Of a DNA stretch of 64,000 nucleotides, positions 21,948 through 33,289 are shown in pieces (positions within the stretch are counted from its first letter, which is position 1; each line of letters starts with the position of its first letter). The notes beneath the pieces are model-generated. The model saw only the letters and a list, made by a program, of their open reading frames with translations, did not search any database and was not told the origin of the DNA. Both the position numbers and the translations under genes were made by a program. Where the stretch lies: assembly GCA_028753945.1 (NCBI GenBank), contig JAPNXP010000002.1:9052001-9116000 (forward strand). The letters are read 5' to 3'. The stretch is from Hexactinellida sp. DTS-2022 (lineage: Eukaryota > Porifera > Hexactinellida).

Positions 21948-22630
21948 ACTGCCGGTGTGATTTTAAGGAAAATAACTTAACCTGTAGTTCTTTGTATATA
22001 ATATGTAGAACCTATAAATTTGAAATCCAATAGGAGCACAATGATATATTAATATTACGAAATTTTTGAAAAGATTTATTCGAGGATTTAGACAAAAAGT
22101 GATGACACATACTTTCTCTTTAAATCAATATAACGCCGTTAATATATAAGTAATCCTTTGTTTCTAAACAGGAACAAATACGACTACCTTATTAGTTATC
22201 AGATCTCAAAATTTGAACAATTCCGCATCAGGAAACTAAAGTTACGTCATTTTCATAAAAATGATAAATCTGTATTTGATGAACCATGGATTACGAAAAT
22301 ATACATATATTTGAGTTATATCTGTCACAACTCTATATTAGTCCACCCAAATATCCTAAAACAGATAAGATTAGTCTAATATCTTCTTATGGGTATTCCC
22401 ACGGTGAGATTTTCACATTTCTTATCTACAAAAGTAAGAGGGTGGCAAGTGGAGCAGTTCACTTTTATGCTACGTCATCATAACAAATTCTGAAAATTTT
22501 GATTTTTTGATTGAAATCGATTGAGAATGCAAAACCATGTCTAAATCCCAATTTTCTCGAAATTTGAATGATTAGATCGACATGTTTCCCTCCTGACACA
22601 ACGTGTATCAGTTAGGCAGTCTACAGTTAA
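21948..22630 (-). repeat. Family D element D2, full length
   Basis: 683 bp between TTAA sites. The ends are TTAACCGTAGACTGCCGG and the complement of TTAACTGTAGACTGCC. It is collinear with D4 in reverse. Two short plus-strand open frames inside are not shared intact by D3 or D4. Confidence 0.88.
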
Positions 22631-22684
22631 GTCAACAAATTCATCATTTATTATATAATTTAATTTGATCCAATGTATAGTAAT

Positions 22685-22869
22685 CAGGGTTTCATCTAGG
22701 CGTATGCAACGCGCCTCCAGGCGCGTAATTTCAAAAGGAAACTTTTCTAGGCGCGCGAAAATCGAGAGATGCTCCCATAGACGTAATACAAATTGAGCAT
22801 TTTAGGCGCGTGTGAGCGAGCTCAAACTTAATCTAGGCGCGCGGGAAATTTTGCCTGGATGAAAGCCTG
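22685..22869 (+). mobile_element. 185-bp non-autonomous hAT element, copy 2
   Basis: Same length and sequence type as 6703-6887, with a perfect 8-bp duplication ATAGTAAT at 22677-22684 and 22870-22877. The ends CAGGGTTTCATC and GATGAAAGCCTG are inverted repeats. Confidence 0.93.
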
Positions 22870-23129
22870 ATAGTAATACTACAATTAAATAGAATCCAGC
22901 TGAAATTAATAAGTTAGATCAATATATTTATCACAACTTGAAACAATAGAGTAAGATTCAAGGCCCATCTTTGGTTAATTTTGGATTTTTAAAATAATAG
23001 GTTTATTTCTTTTTATTAGTTAAAATACTCGGGAGGATAATATAGGAAAATTTGGCTTAATTCTGACCGCAATTGAACCTACTAGGGCTTCGTGAAATTG
23101 GGAAATGTATGCTATATGGCCAAATTCAG

Positions 23130-23995
23130 AGTACTATAAATTACGGAGCCACAATGCTCGTCAGATAAATTGAGATAATATTATTTTTGGATAGTACCCT
23201 ATGAACTATAGCTACATTGAAAATTTCAGGTGAATCTGACTCATAGTTTTCTAGTAGTGGCCATACTAAGTTACAGGAATGTGAAGAACGTGATGAACGG
23301 GGACTTTTTCAAATGAAATATAAGGTTTGTAGGCTCGCGCTGCAATAATTTGCTTGCAAATTCGTTGTTATTCATACAAAGTATATTTGCATACATATCT
23401 ACTTAGGTTTTAAAACAAAATTTCAACATTCCAAAAATTATGTTCGGAGTTATAGTCATTTGAGGTCAGATTTGGACTGTCAAGGTGCCTAGTCTGACTT
23501 CAAAGGGCTGTAACTCTGAAAGTTTGCATTGTAAGTTTAGATCAAGGGTCATTCCCAAATTAAATATATATTCATTAGTTTACACTTAGTTTCAAACAAT
23601 TTAGATAAAAACTGTAAATGCTTTTGCATTTTAAACATTCTGACCTTTCAACTCATTTGGTGGTCCTTTCACATCTATATTTCTAATCTCAGAAACCCGT
23701 TGACCAATATATAAAATTTTGAGTGCAAAATGCTCCCAATACCCGGTTTCCTATTCATCCATAATACATTTTCTGACCCTAACTCGCACAATTTTCAAAA
23801 TGACCATATATGGGCATAAAATGTGCCCATTTTTGATTATTTAGCATATTTATTTCTCGAGAACTATGAACTCTAGAGCTTAGCACTAAATTTCCAATCA
23901 CATCCATGTAATATTGCAAACTCATTTGATCAACAATTGAAACCATTTTCGAAAAGATTACTATCCTATAAATTCACCGGAATACACTCATAATA
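23130..23995 (+). repeat. Repeat H, copy 1 (continues after 25410)
   Basis: This matches 52490-53345 in direct orientation: CAATGCTCGTCAGA, TTTCAGGTGAATCTGA, TTTGTAGGCTCGC and ATGACCATATATGGGCAT occur in the same order. The part with ATATATGGGCAT is also shared, reversed, with G1 and G2. A pogo-like element interrupts it at 23995, and it resumes after 25410 with AAGTAAATT. Confidence 0.7.
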
Positions 23996-25409
23996 CAGTA
24001 ATACCTCGTTTTACGCGGAACAATTTTTTATAAATAATAAATTTTTAAGCGATCCCCAACTCGTTTTACGCGGTTTATCTATGATTTTCATACAATTAAT
24101 TCTCTTTTTTATGGATATTTTCGATAATTTTTAAGATTTAGTGGTAACAAAGCGGTTCTACATTTCCAAAAAAACAAAAATGATGATTTAGAGATAGTAG
24201 ATAGTTAGGGATATGTATTTGTCGTATAGTAAGTTCATCCAAATATATTATTGGTCAAATGAATACATATTTGCTTCACTAATCACACTAGAGATACCTG
24301 GTTGCGGGAGGTACCCGAAGGTGTAAGGTTGCGGTGTGAAGGGAATTTTAAGGTTCAGGTATACTCTACAAATTTCAAATATTTAGATAAAATCCAAATC
24401 ATTGTATGTTTCTCTTTTATTGCATTTTGGAATTGTATTGATAGCAATGAGTACTCTCAAGAAATTTCTAAGAAAGATTCCTATTATTTTTCCAGTTTGA
24501 CACACTTAGGTCACCTCAATTTAGGAATAATTGCTGTAAATTTTTTTTCAAAAGCCGCTATCTCAAAACTAACATTTTCAGAATTGCGGAAGAAGTCATT
24601 TTGTCAATTTTGGTCGTAGAATCAAAAACTCAATGGTTTCGGAGAGATCTCGTAAAGATACAACTTTTCAGTGCTGCGATTTACCCTAATATGAATAGTT
24701 CATCTGTTTTTTGGATCTTGGATGAGGAAAATCTTCATTTGAAAATCGACATCACATTAAAGTATTTGAAATCCCGAAAAATGTTGATATTCACAATTCC
24801 TGGACTCAAAAGTTATATTACATCCAGCTAAACACATTTTATCAATAATATTCTTGGTATTGTTTATCTTTTCTGATTGATCTATCCGAAAAAATGGTAA
24901 AATTTAAAAAAAGTTTTTCCTCTATTAGTTTATTTGCCAATATTATTGTATTTTTGGCATCCTGAGGATGAAGTAAATCCGCTGTAAAAAAATTAATTCA
25001 TTCGGGTAAATACTTATGGTAGAAGTACTCTAGAGGATACCTGAACCTTAATTCCCTTCACAACACAATTCCATTTCTGTGGGAATTCTCAATTATTCTC
25101 ACAAGTTGGTTTCTAACAGGATTGCCATAGGTAAAATTAATTTCCATTCAAAACGATGTTGGAAATCCTATGGGAATTCCCATGGGATTAACATACACTC
25201 GGAAACCTTGGCTATCTTAGAGGTCCGGATGTTGGATTTTTTAGTGTTTAAACACTAGGTATTTAAAATTTTATTCGATGTTTATAATATTTGGAAACGC
25301 ATCTAATGGTTTAATATGTGTTACTATGAGAATGAACCGTTTTTTACGCGATTTCGTTTTACGCGGGCTTTTCAAGGAACGTATCTACCGCGTAAAATAG
25401 GGATACCTG
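23996..25409. mobile_element. Pogo-like element with nested B1
   Basis: The ends CAGTAATACCTCGTTTTACG and the complement of CAGGTATCCCTATTTTACGC, each next to TA, are inverted repeats. Removing B1 leaves about 710 bp without coding sequence. GTTTTACGCGG motifs recur near both ends. Confidence 0.8.
24348..25051 (+). repeat. Family B element B1 (TTAA ends)
   Basis: 704 bp beginning TTAAGGTTCAGGTATACTC and ending with GATACCTGAACCTTAA. The second copy is at 62280-62984. The host TTAA here sat in a short palindrome (GTGAAGGGAATT on both flanks). Open frames of 105 and 76 codons are partly shared with B2, which only reflects DNA similarity. Confidence 0.88.
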
Positions 25410-26454
25410 TAGTGTGTAAAGTAAATTAAAAATATATCTACTTTTTGGTTCAACTATTGCAAATTTTTCTAAATTGTTTGAAACCAAGTCTAAACTAATG
25501 AGGACATATGTAATTCGGGGTGATTTTTCAAACTAAGATATACCACGCAAACTTTCAGAATTCTATATATTCTAAGTTCGACTTGGACCGCATATTTACA
25601 TAATTCTTCGAATAATCCAAAGATTGAAAGTCAAAATGTGACTTCAAAGGGGTATAACTCCCAAAGTTTGTATGATAGAGGTTATTTTGAAAATACTCCC
25701 GAATTACATATGTCCACAATAGTTTAGACCTGGTTTCAAACTATTTGGACCAAATTTGCTATAGTTGAACCAAAAATAAATATATTTTTAATCATTGGAT
25801 AACCTTTTGGGATTATATTTTAATTCGAATGATGTGTTCTGATTTCAAATGCCTATATATGGTGGTGGCAGAGTGGCAATATTTTAATAGGTGACAAAAA
25901 TTCAACTTCTGAACCAAATAAGATAGAGCTTAGCTCTAAATTGCTAAAAATACTCTAATTCAAATTAAATGACATTATCAATTTTATGAAGCTTTGGTAC
26001 TCCTTTTCTATGCACATTTAAATTCTGGACTCAGCCATTTCGAGACATCAAAATAGTGTAGTTTGTGAAAAGTGGCTCAGCGGTAAATTTCCTTCAAAAA
26101 GAAGGAAATGAATTTATCTGAAAAATTTAATAGAGTGTTGAGAATTAGTAAATGAAGTTATTGTTGATATATTTTTGATTCAGTGTTTTTTGTAAATTTG
26201 GGAACGCTTTTGTCACCTAATAAATAAATAAAACACTGAATTCTCGTCGTTTCTCGTGTTATATTGCCTAAACTCTTTTTCTAAATGTGAGAGCTAAAGT
26301 TGAGCTCTCTGATTTTCAATTAGATCAGTTATGATGTAATATGAAGTAATACTCTATAATCTAAAATCGTTATGACACCGAGAAAATTTGTTTTCTTCTA
26401 TAGATTGAATTAAAGGATAATTTTAGATTTTCAACAAAAAAACGACAAAAAAGT
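25410..26454. other. Rest of repeat H plus unassigned DNA
   Basis: The span 25440-25790 is an imperfect inverted repeat around GGTTTGAAAC-type sequences and resembles the foldback at 53366-53717. CCTATATATGGTGG at 25852 recalls the G/H core. From about 26000 to 26454 I see no feature except a small hairpin near 26087 (AAATTTCCTTC). Confidence 0.4.
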
Positions 26455-27327
26455 ATAGTTGAAAGCGATTTAAGGATGCTTAGGATGAAACTTTCGTTTT
26501 TTTTGTAACAAAATTGAAATGCGAGTTTATACTGTGAAATGAATCTAATATATCATAAAATTATGTGAGAAGTGAAATTTTGGAAAAAATATTCTAGAAA
26601 GTCTTCAAAATGTAAATTTGGTGACGTTATTATTGATGATGTATCGTTTTTATTTTCTAAATTGACATTCCTTGGTTTGATATGTACTATATCGTGCACT
26701 TATATACTTTATGTATATTTACCAAGGTTGCAACCGAATAGTTGACCGAATAGGTGCTTGCCCATTATCAAAGAATCGGCCGCTAACCGAAACCCAGTAT
26801 TTTTTGCCATGTTGGACCGCATATATATCAATGTCTACAAATACAAGTATTTGCTTAACCTGATAATGATATTTTGTTGAATATATGTTAGTATTCGGTT
26901 TACAAATTGTACTATTCGGTCAACCGAATAATACTATTTGGTCAACCGAAAACTAACATTAGATCAGCAAAATATTATCATCAGGTAAGCCGAATGCTTT
27001 TATTTGATGAGCTAAATACACCAGGGTTCCTATAAAACCAATAAACTTGAATTTGGGTAAGCGACTGATTCTTAGCTAATCGCCAAGCAACTATTCGGTC
27101 AAGTATTTTGTTGCAACCTTGATATTTACCAACATTATTATGCACAAATATCTCAGTGATTAGCATATATTGCCAAAACCAGTATATAATGTGCTAGAAA
27201 TTCTGATCTGCATATTCATTACATTTTTTATGGATCATCAACAGATTAATTGACTATATCATATAATTCAACTCAATTGTCATATATATTAGTATATTCA
27301 TAATGTATCCCAACTAGTGTAGACATA
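26455..27327 (+). repeat. Repeat L, copy 1, interrupted by a 399-bp hAT element
   Basis: With the hAT element and its duplication removed, about 466 bp match 61700-62160 in reverse (about 460 bp). Shared landmarks include GACATTCCTTGG, TGCACAAATATCTCAGTGAT and CAACAGATTAATTGACTATA. The class is unknown. Confidence 0.7.
26723..27121. mobile_element. 399-bp non-autonomous hAT element, copy 1
   Basis: The ends CAAGGTTGCAACCGAATAG and its complement (interrupted near the right end) are flanked by a perfect 8-bp duplication ATATTTAC (26715-26722 and 27122-27129). Internally it is nearly palindromic, rich in ATTCGGTTGACC and its complement. Copies are at 28198-28545 and 50935-51333. Confidence 0.92.
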
Positions 27328-27334
27328 TTATACA

Positions 27335-27430
27335 TATTAGAGCATTAATCACTACGTTAACCATGATTTTATCGCTTATAATGATGTCCCAAAAGAAAGC
27401 GGACTCCATTAATATGACAGAAACATGGAT
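27335..27430 (+). repeat. Short dispersed repeat with GTCCCAAAAGAAAGCGGACT
   Basis: The same sequence occurs in reverse at about 57300-57400 and in part at 29160-29220. Ends and class are not resolved. Confidence 0.6.
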
Positions 27431-27540
27431 AGAATTCGATTTAATCAAGTCGTTTGTTTACTATGATGTTTCAATACATATTTAGTATATAGTAGGAAAA
27501 TTATCTAGTATATTGAAACTAAATTCGGTTGTAATACGGA

Positions 27541-27640
27541 CAGGGCCGGATATACAGAGGTGGAGGCCCCCAACCAGGGACGTTGCCAGGATTTTCACAT
27601 AGGGGGGGCATAGAAATTGCCAGGGGGTCAAATATTATAT
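27541..27640 (+). repeat. hAT-like terminal fragments
   Basis: CAGGGCCGGATATACAG is a left terminus like that at 38917. About 45 bp on, CAGGGACGTTGCCAGG looks like the start of a second hAT-type end. No matching right ends or duplications were found. Confidence 0.45.
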
Positions 27641-28197
27641 TGGTGTTATATCTAGCAGTTGACGTTACCAAACACTAGGCGATAAAGATGAATGAAGCTT
27701 TCTAGTTAAAAGTCCTGCAAAGTATGAAAAGTAGCCTACAAAAATCAATACATTAACTTTGCAGAGACGTTCTTAGAAACTGGTCAAATTTAACTTTGTG
27801 ACTCCTTAAAATTAGCCTCTAGTCTCTTAGCTATATTCTAATATTTTCCGAAGTTGTTTACATATATTGTCAATAACAACAACAAATAGACATAATAGAA
27901 ATTTGTGAGTGTAAAATTTGTATTCAGTATTCTTGTTTTCCTAGTATTCACATCTAGAAGTGAACAAATAACTGAATTAGACCTGGGATATAATTAATTT
28001 TTTAACAAACCATAATATTTATTTAAACAATTTCTATAAGTATAACCATGCCTACTATAATACGGCTATACATGCTGCCGAATCATAGCAGGAAAAAATA
28101 AGAGACCATTGATAAATAGGTTATTTATCTTTATCTCCATAACTAGTAATGATAGACGTAAAAATGTACTATAACTATATAGGAACTTGGTATCAAG
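27641..28197. other. Unassigned DNA with a palindrome-element fragment
   Basis: The segment 28141-28190 (ACTATAACTATATAGGAA) is a diverged piece of the arm of the palindromic element at 44105-45187. Nothing else is recognised. Confidence 0.4.
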
Positions 28198-28545
28198 CAT
28201 GGTTGCAACCGAATAGTTGACCGAATAGTTACTTGCTGATTAGCTAAGAATCGGTCGCTTAACCAAATTCAGGTTTATTGGTTTTATATGAACCCTGATA
28301 TATTTAGCTCATCGAATAAAAGCATTTGGCCTACCTGATGATAATATTTTGTTGATCTGAGAATTAGTATTCGGTTGACAAATAGTATTATTCAGTTGAC
28401 CGATAGAAAAATTTGTCAACCGAATACTAAGATATATTCAACAAAATATCATTATCAGGTGAAGCAAATACTTGTATTTGTAGACATGGAAATATATGCG
28501 GCCCAAAATGACAAATAACACTGGGATTCGGTAAGCGACCGATTC
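28198..28545. mobile_element. 399-bp hAT element, truncated copy 2
   Basis: It begins CATGGTTGCAACCGAATAG and is collinear with the other copies until GTAAGCGACCGATTC, after which the right terminus is missing. Confidence 0.8.
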
Positions 28546-29239
28546 AATTCCACATCTTTGTAATTATCATTTTGATCCTAGTATTGCCATTTTCTCTGAT
28601 GTTTTTCCATATATCCACTACCCAAGAGCAAACTCATTATACAGCAGAAGTTGGAATTTAATGCTAGATTGAGAAACATTCAAAAATGGAAAATATGAAG
28701 CTACAGTGGAACCCCGCGTATCGGGGCAGTAGGTTGGGCATTTGCTTTTTTCCCACTAAAAATAACCCCGCGTATCGGGGCGCCATTCACTTATTGGGGC
28801 ACTCCACCGAAGATTATTTTCTCTTAAGTAACATTTTTTTTCTTTTGAGCAGCTTAGTATTCTTTGTCATGGCCGCTAACGGTGTCCACGCATAGACATT
28901 TGTAATTTAACATTGCACTGTCAATTTGCGCAAACATTTCCCCACATGTTAGAATTGAAACAACTAGCAAAAATGAAGACTTATAAGAATGTTATTCACT
29001 TCCAGAAGAAACTCCTGTGTCTAATTATAGATTATTATAAGATATTTTTTGTGTGTCTATCCTGTATAATAGAGTTTATATTTATTCTGCATTAGCTTTA
29101 CCGTTGTTCTAAAATGTTCTAATTCAAAACTTAATCACGACGTTATGCCTGAATTATTTCCTTGAAAGGATGTCCCAAAAGAAAGCGGACTCGTATAATA
29201 TGGCTGCAACTTGCAAGGAATTCGATTAATTATTGCTAA
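28546..29239. other. Element-end fragments, no gene
   Basis: CAGTGGAACCCCGCGTATCG at 28704 looks like a pogo-type end, with CCCCGCGTATCGGGGC repeated about 55 bp on. At 28876, CTAACGGTGTCCACGCAT resembles the right terminus of G2, so a G/E-type element probably ended here. Around 29160 lies a piece of the GTCCCAAAAGAAAGCGGACT repeat. Confidence 0.4.
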
Positions 29240-29686
29240 TTATGAATTTAATTGATTAATCGAACGTGGGTTAATTAAGTATCTATCGACTTCATCTTCA
29301 GCTTTATTAAAAATATATGCACTGTGTATAGGTTGACTATTTTTTTCAATTTGACGTCGACGTTCAAAAAAACTTGAACTTAATTTGAATATCTTAGGTG
29401 CAGTTGCTCCTAGTAGATCTTGATCATCGCATTCAGAAACAATTTTTCTTTCCGGATAGAGTTTTAATTGGAAATCCTTGAGATCTTCTTTTACTTCAAT
29501 AACAATCTGATCTAAAGTTTTACAATCCAAAATCCTATCTCGGTAACTCAAATCAAAGAATACTGCCCCACGTTCTACACGTGATGAAGGAATTCCTAAT
29601 AAATTTAACTTTTCCATTTCATGAAGTAGAACATCAACCATCACTCGTACACATGGTAAGAGGTGATCTTTCATTGAAATTAACAT
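29240..29686 (-). pseudogene. Unrecognised 148-codon open frame, possibly a hAT-transposase fragment
   Basis: The predicted protein has protein-like composition: LLPCVRVMVDVLLHEMEKL at the N-end, a mixed-charge middle (VIEVKEDLKDFQLKLYPE) and DEVDRYLINPRS near the C-end. The YL..P pattern recalls the C-terminal dimerisation part of hAT transposases, but the usual W/ERxFS motifs that follow are missing, so this is a weak guess. The start lies exactly where D3 loses similarity to the other D copies (29686/29687), so the frame may be a piece placed inside a D-type element. No promoter or splice signals are evident. Confidence 0.35.
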
Positions 29687-30170
29687 GTAAGTATTCCATT
29701 GTTTATAAACTTGAACAATGACGACTATCTTATTAATTAACAGATATCAAAAATTGAATAAATCCTATTCACTAAACGAAAGTTACATCATTTTAAAAAA
29801 ATCAACAAATATATTTTTGAAGACCATGGATTTAGAAAAAATACATATGTTTGAGTTATATCTATCACAACTCTGTATTAGTCAAACCAAATATACTAAA
29901 TAGATATTATATAGTCTAATATCGTATTTCGGTTATTTCTACGGTGAAATTGTAACATTTAGAATTTACAAAAGCAAGTGGCAGGCAAGTAGTGCAGTTC
30001 ACTTTCATGCTACGTCATCATAACAATTTCTGAAAATTTTGATTTTTTGGATGAAATCGATAGAGAGTACAAAACCATGTCTAAATCCGAATTTTCTGGA
30101 AATTTGAATTATTTGATCGACCTGTTTTCCCCCTGTTACAACGTGTATCAGTTAGGCAGTCTACAGTTAA
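29687..30170 (-). repeat. Family D element D3, partial
   Basis: The complement of the first 490 bp of D4, ending at TTAA (30167-30170) with GGCAGTCTACAG. The other 190 bp are replaced by the open frame at 29240-29686. Confidence 0.8.
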
Positions 30171-30364
30171 GAAAAACAATATCTCGACTATATAGTGAAT
30201 ATAGACGATAATATGCTATCCACAGATTAAAAGTATGGAAAATGGTGGGGAGGGATGACAAAACAATAACTATATAATCAATTGTACGTATATCTAAGAA
30301 AATAAATTCTACACCTTTGGCCCTTTACGAATATTCAATTTGAATTAGTATGTGGCATAATTAG

Positions 30365-31080
30365 GTTAAATTTTCCTTGATTACTAGCACTTCAGTTTTG
30401 TGAAAAAATATAATTCTATTGTTTCAAAGATTGCCAGCCAATTCGTACCTATTTCAACTCGTACCATGCATCAACTCGTACCTATTTCAACTTGTACCAT
30501 GCTTCAACTCATACCTATTTCAACTCGTACCCAGGGTTGCCAATCCAATCCAATCGAGAAGATTTAAACATATATTATTGGGTTAATTGAGGAGCAATTA
30601 AACATTTTAAATTTTGGCATTATTTAGAAATTGAAAAAACAAACAATAGAAAAAAATCGATGAAAATTCATCGATTGCCATCCAATAGATAAAAATCCAA
30701 CCAATCCAATCGACTATCCAATCGATGAAAAATGCAGCAATCGGCAATCTTAACTGAATACTGCCGAAAGCTTTTTCATGAATTTATAATTCACTACGAT
30801 TCTTTTGAATAAAAAGAATTAACTATTATATTCAAAAATCATCAAGACAGTCATATTTTGTCAACATTAAAAAAGTTTTGGAAATTTTGTTCAGTATTTT
30901 GTCTAAAGATGGTGATAAACAATTTTTGTTTGAAACGAAGTATGCTAAGAATAAAGGAAGTTAGTCTTACTTTGAAAACTACATCATGTTGAGCCATAAT
31001 ATTCCATTTTGGAAAACATATTTCAAACGATATGGACGCATACTACTGAAGCTTCAGGAATATATTTAAAATTAAGTAAA
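30365..31080 (-). repeat. Repeat K, copy 2
   Basis: The reverse complement of 4388-5160, including the TACCTATTTCAACTCGTACC array and ATTCCATTTTGGAAAACATA. The far end stops at TTCAGGAATATATTTAAA, where copy 1 continues, which may mark one edge. The interval 30171-30364 before it is unassigned. Confidence 0.7.
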
Positions 31081-31195
31081 AAAATCTTAGAAGTCAATCT
31101 CTATCTCATCTAGTGTATTCCTAATTTCCTAGTAGTAAATTATGCAATTCTGATATTCACCGTATTCGCCAGAATATCAATACAGGATACCCTTA

Positions 31196-31872
31196 TTAAC
31201 TGTAGACTGCCTAACTGATACACGTTGTAACAGGAGGAAAACAGGTGGATCAAATAATTCAAATTTCAAGAAAATTCGGATTTAGATAATGTTTTGTTTG
31301 TACTCTTCATCAATTTCATTCAAAAAATCAAAAAAATTCAGAAAGACGTTGCATAAATGTGAACTGCTCCACTTGCCTGTCACTTGCTTTTGTAAATTCT
31401 TAATGTCATAATTTCACCCTCGAAATACCCTAAAGAAGATATTAGACTAAATAATATCTATTTAGTATATTTGGTTTGACTAAAACAGAGTTGTGATAGA
31501 TATAACTCAAATATACGTATTTTTTCGTAATCCATGGTTCATCAAAAACAAATTTGTCGAATTTTTTAAAATGATGTAACTTTCGTTTTGTGAATCGGAC
31601 TTGTTCGATTTATGAGATCTGATAACTAATAATATAGTCGTCATTGTTCAAGTTTAGAAACAAAGGATTACTTACATGTTAACGGAGTTATATCGATTTA
31701 ACGAGAAAGCATGTGTCATCACTTTTTGTCGATATCCTCTAGGAAATTTTTAGCATGTTGATATATTATTGTGCTCTTGTTGGATTTCGAATTAGTAGGT
31801 TCTAAATATTAATTACAAAGAACTAGAGGGTTTGCTATTTTTCTGAAATTCACTCCGGCAGTCTGCGGTTAA
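31196..31872 (+). repeat. Family D element D4, full length
   Basis: 677 bp from TTAACTGTAGACTGCCTAAC to CCGGCAGTCTGCGGTTAA, with TTAA at both edges. It serves as the reference orientation for the family. The first 13-16 bases of each end are the inverted repeat. No coding capacity. Confidence 0.9.
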
Positions 31873-32789
31873 GGGCACCTAATTGTATATGCTATTACAA
31901 GTTGTTTACTTGGATTGATCTCGGAAAAAAGTTTGTTTTCTCTTAATTACGATTTTTAGACATGAGAGCAATCAATCTGAAGTATTTTACTGCCAGTGTG
32001 CAGAAGTATTAAAAGTTCCATGGATTTTTTGAAGATCACTCAAAAATACTAGTTTGTCATTGGATCCATGGTTCAGAAATCACCAAGATTTGTTAAGCAA
32101 CCACAAGTGTCAGTTATTATGACAAATTATACCTTTAATATTTAAATTATTTCTAAACATTATGGTTGTCCTATAAATCAATTCTATAGTGTTGCCTAAT
32201 GACGATATGAATATACATATTATTTTATATAAATATTGCGTTATTACAAAGTTACTTTTGTATCCAAGGAAGCATTAATTAATGCTAACGAGCCCTTTTG
32301 GGTCGCTTCGCAACTTTGCTTACATCAAATAACTGTTCATTGTGAATGAGTTAAACCCGTGGATACTATATTATATACGTGTATAATATGTAAAACGTAT
32401 TGGCTTTGTATCCTTGATTTGAATAACTTCATTACGTTCAATTTCAATAAGCTGTTTTATAACTTATTGTATCATAGGACCCTAAACTTGCCTCTAGAAA
32501 TTACTTTTCTTAATTTAGCACTTTTTGTATTTAAAATCTGACTGAAAACCTGCCAATGATAAATCAATGTATTAAATATAGATAGATAATTCGATTAGAC
32601 TCAATCGCATAATTATTATATAAAGTTAGTGTTACTAGTATCTGATGATAGATCAACATTTTGAATAACTAATTTACTAATCACTTTCAGTTCTATATGA
32701 GTGATTAGTTGGTATTGCCTCAATTTTTCAGAAGATTACAATTGTCACTATGTAGGATTGAAAGTGATTAGTAATTCAAAAAAGTAATA
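31873..32789. other. No gene; one Helitron-like tail fragment
   Basis: At 32285-32315, ACGAGCCCTTTTGGGTCGCT is the complement of the GAAGGGCTCGT tail found at 39613 and 46230. The remainder is AT-rich and unassigned. Confidence 0.35.
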
Positions 32790-33289
32790 CAGTGGAACCT
32801 CTATAAGTGGGGGAGCTGGGACGGGGAAAATTTCAATTGCCCCCCATTCCCCGGTTATAAAATTCAATTGGAAAAACATTATATATGCTATATTATACAA
32901 AATATTCATATAACACACACATTAATGCACGTTCTAGTTCTTATTTGTATATTATGACAATTTAGTTAACTGCTGATCTACACTAGGTGATTTCTTCTAA
33001 AAACATCAGAGTAGATCAATCGAAAATATTTTTTCTGTAGAACTTTTGAGTCGATTTATTGGAAATATTGTATTATTTTATAAGAATTATGTTAGGATTT
33101 GTCCATTCCCCCCATTTATGGAGGTTGTTTTGTATGGAGATAAAAACTCCTTGAAATTTATGGTCCCCCATTCCCCACTTCCCCGCTTATAGAGGTTCAT
33201 TTGTATGGATATATACGAATATGGTAAAAAAATTCCCCACTTATGGAGGTTCCCCATTTATAGAGACCCCACTTATAGAGGTTGCACTG
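32790..33289 (+). mobile_element. 500-bp pogo/mariner-like MITE M1
   Basis: The ends CAGTGGAACCTCTATAAGTG and its complement with one change (TTGCACTG) lie next to TA on both sides. CCCCACTTATAGAGG motifs repeat near the right end. Further copies: 48768-49092 (reverse, truncated) and 7534-7594 (fragment). Confidence 0.85.

Noticed and set aside
24302-24831. 105- and 76-codon frames partly conserved in B2
   Set aside because: Conservation follows overall DNA similarity of the B copies; starts and stops differ between copies.
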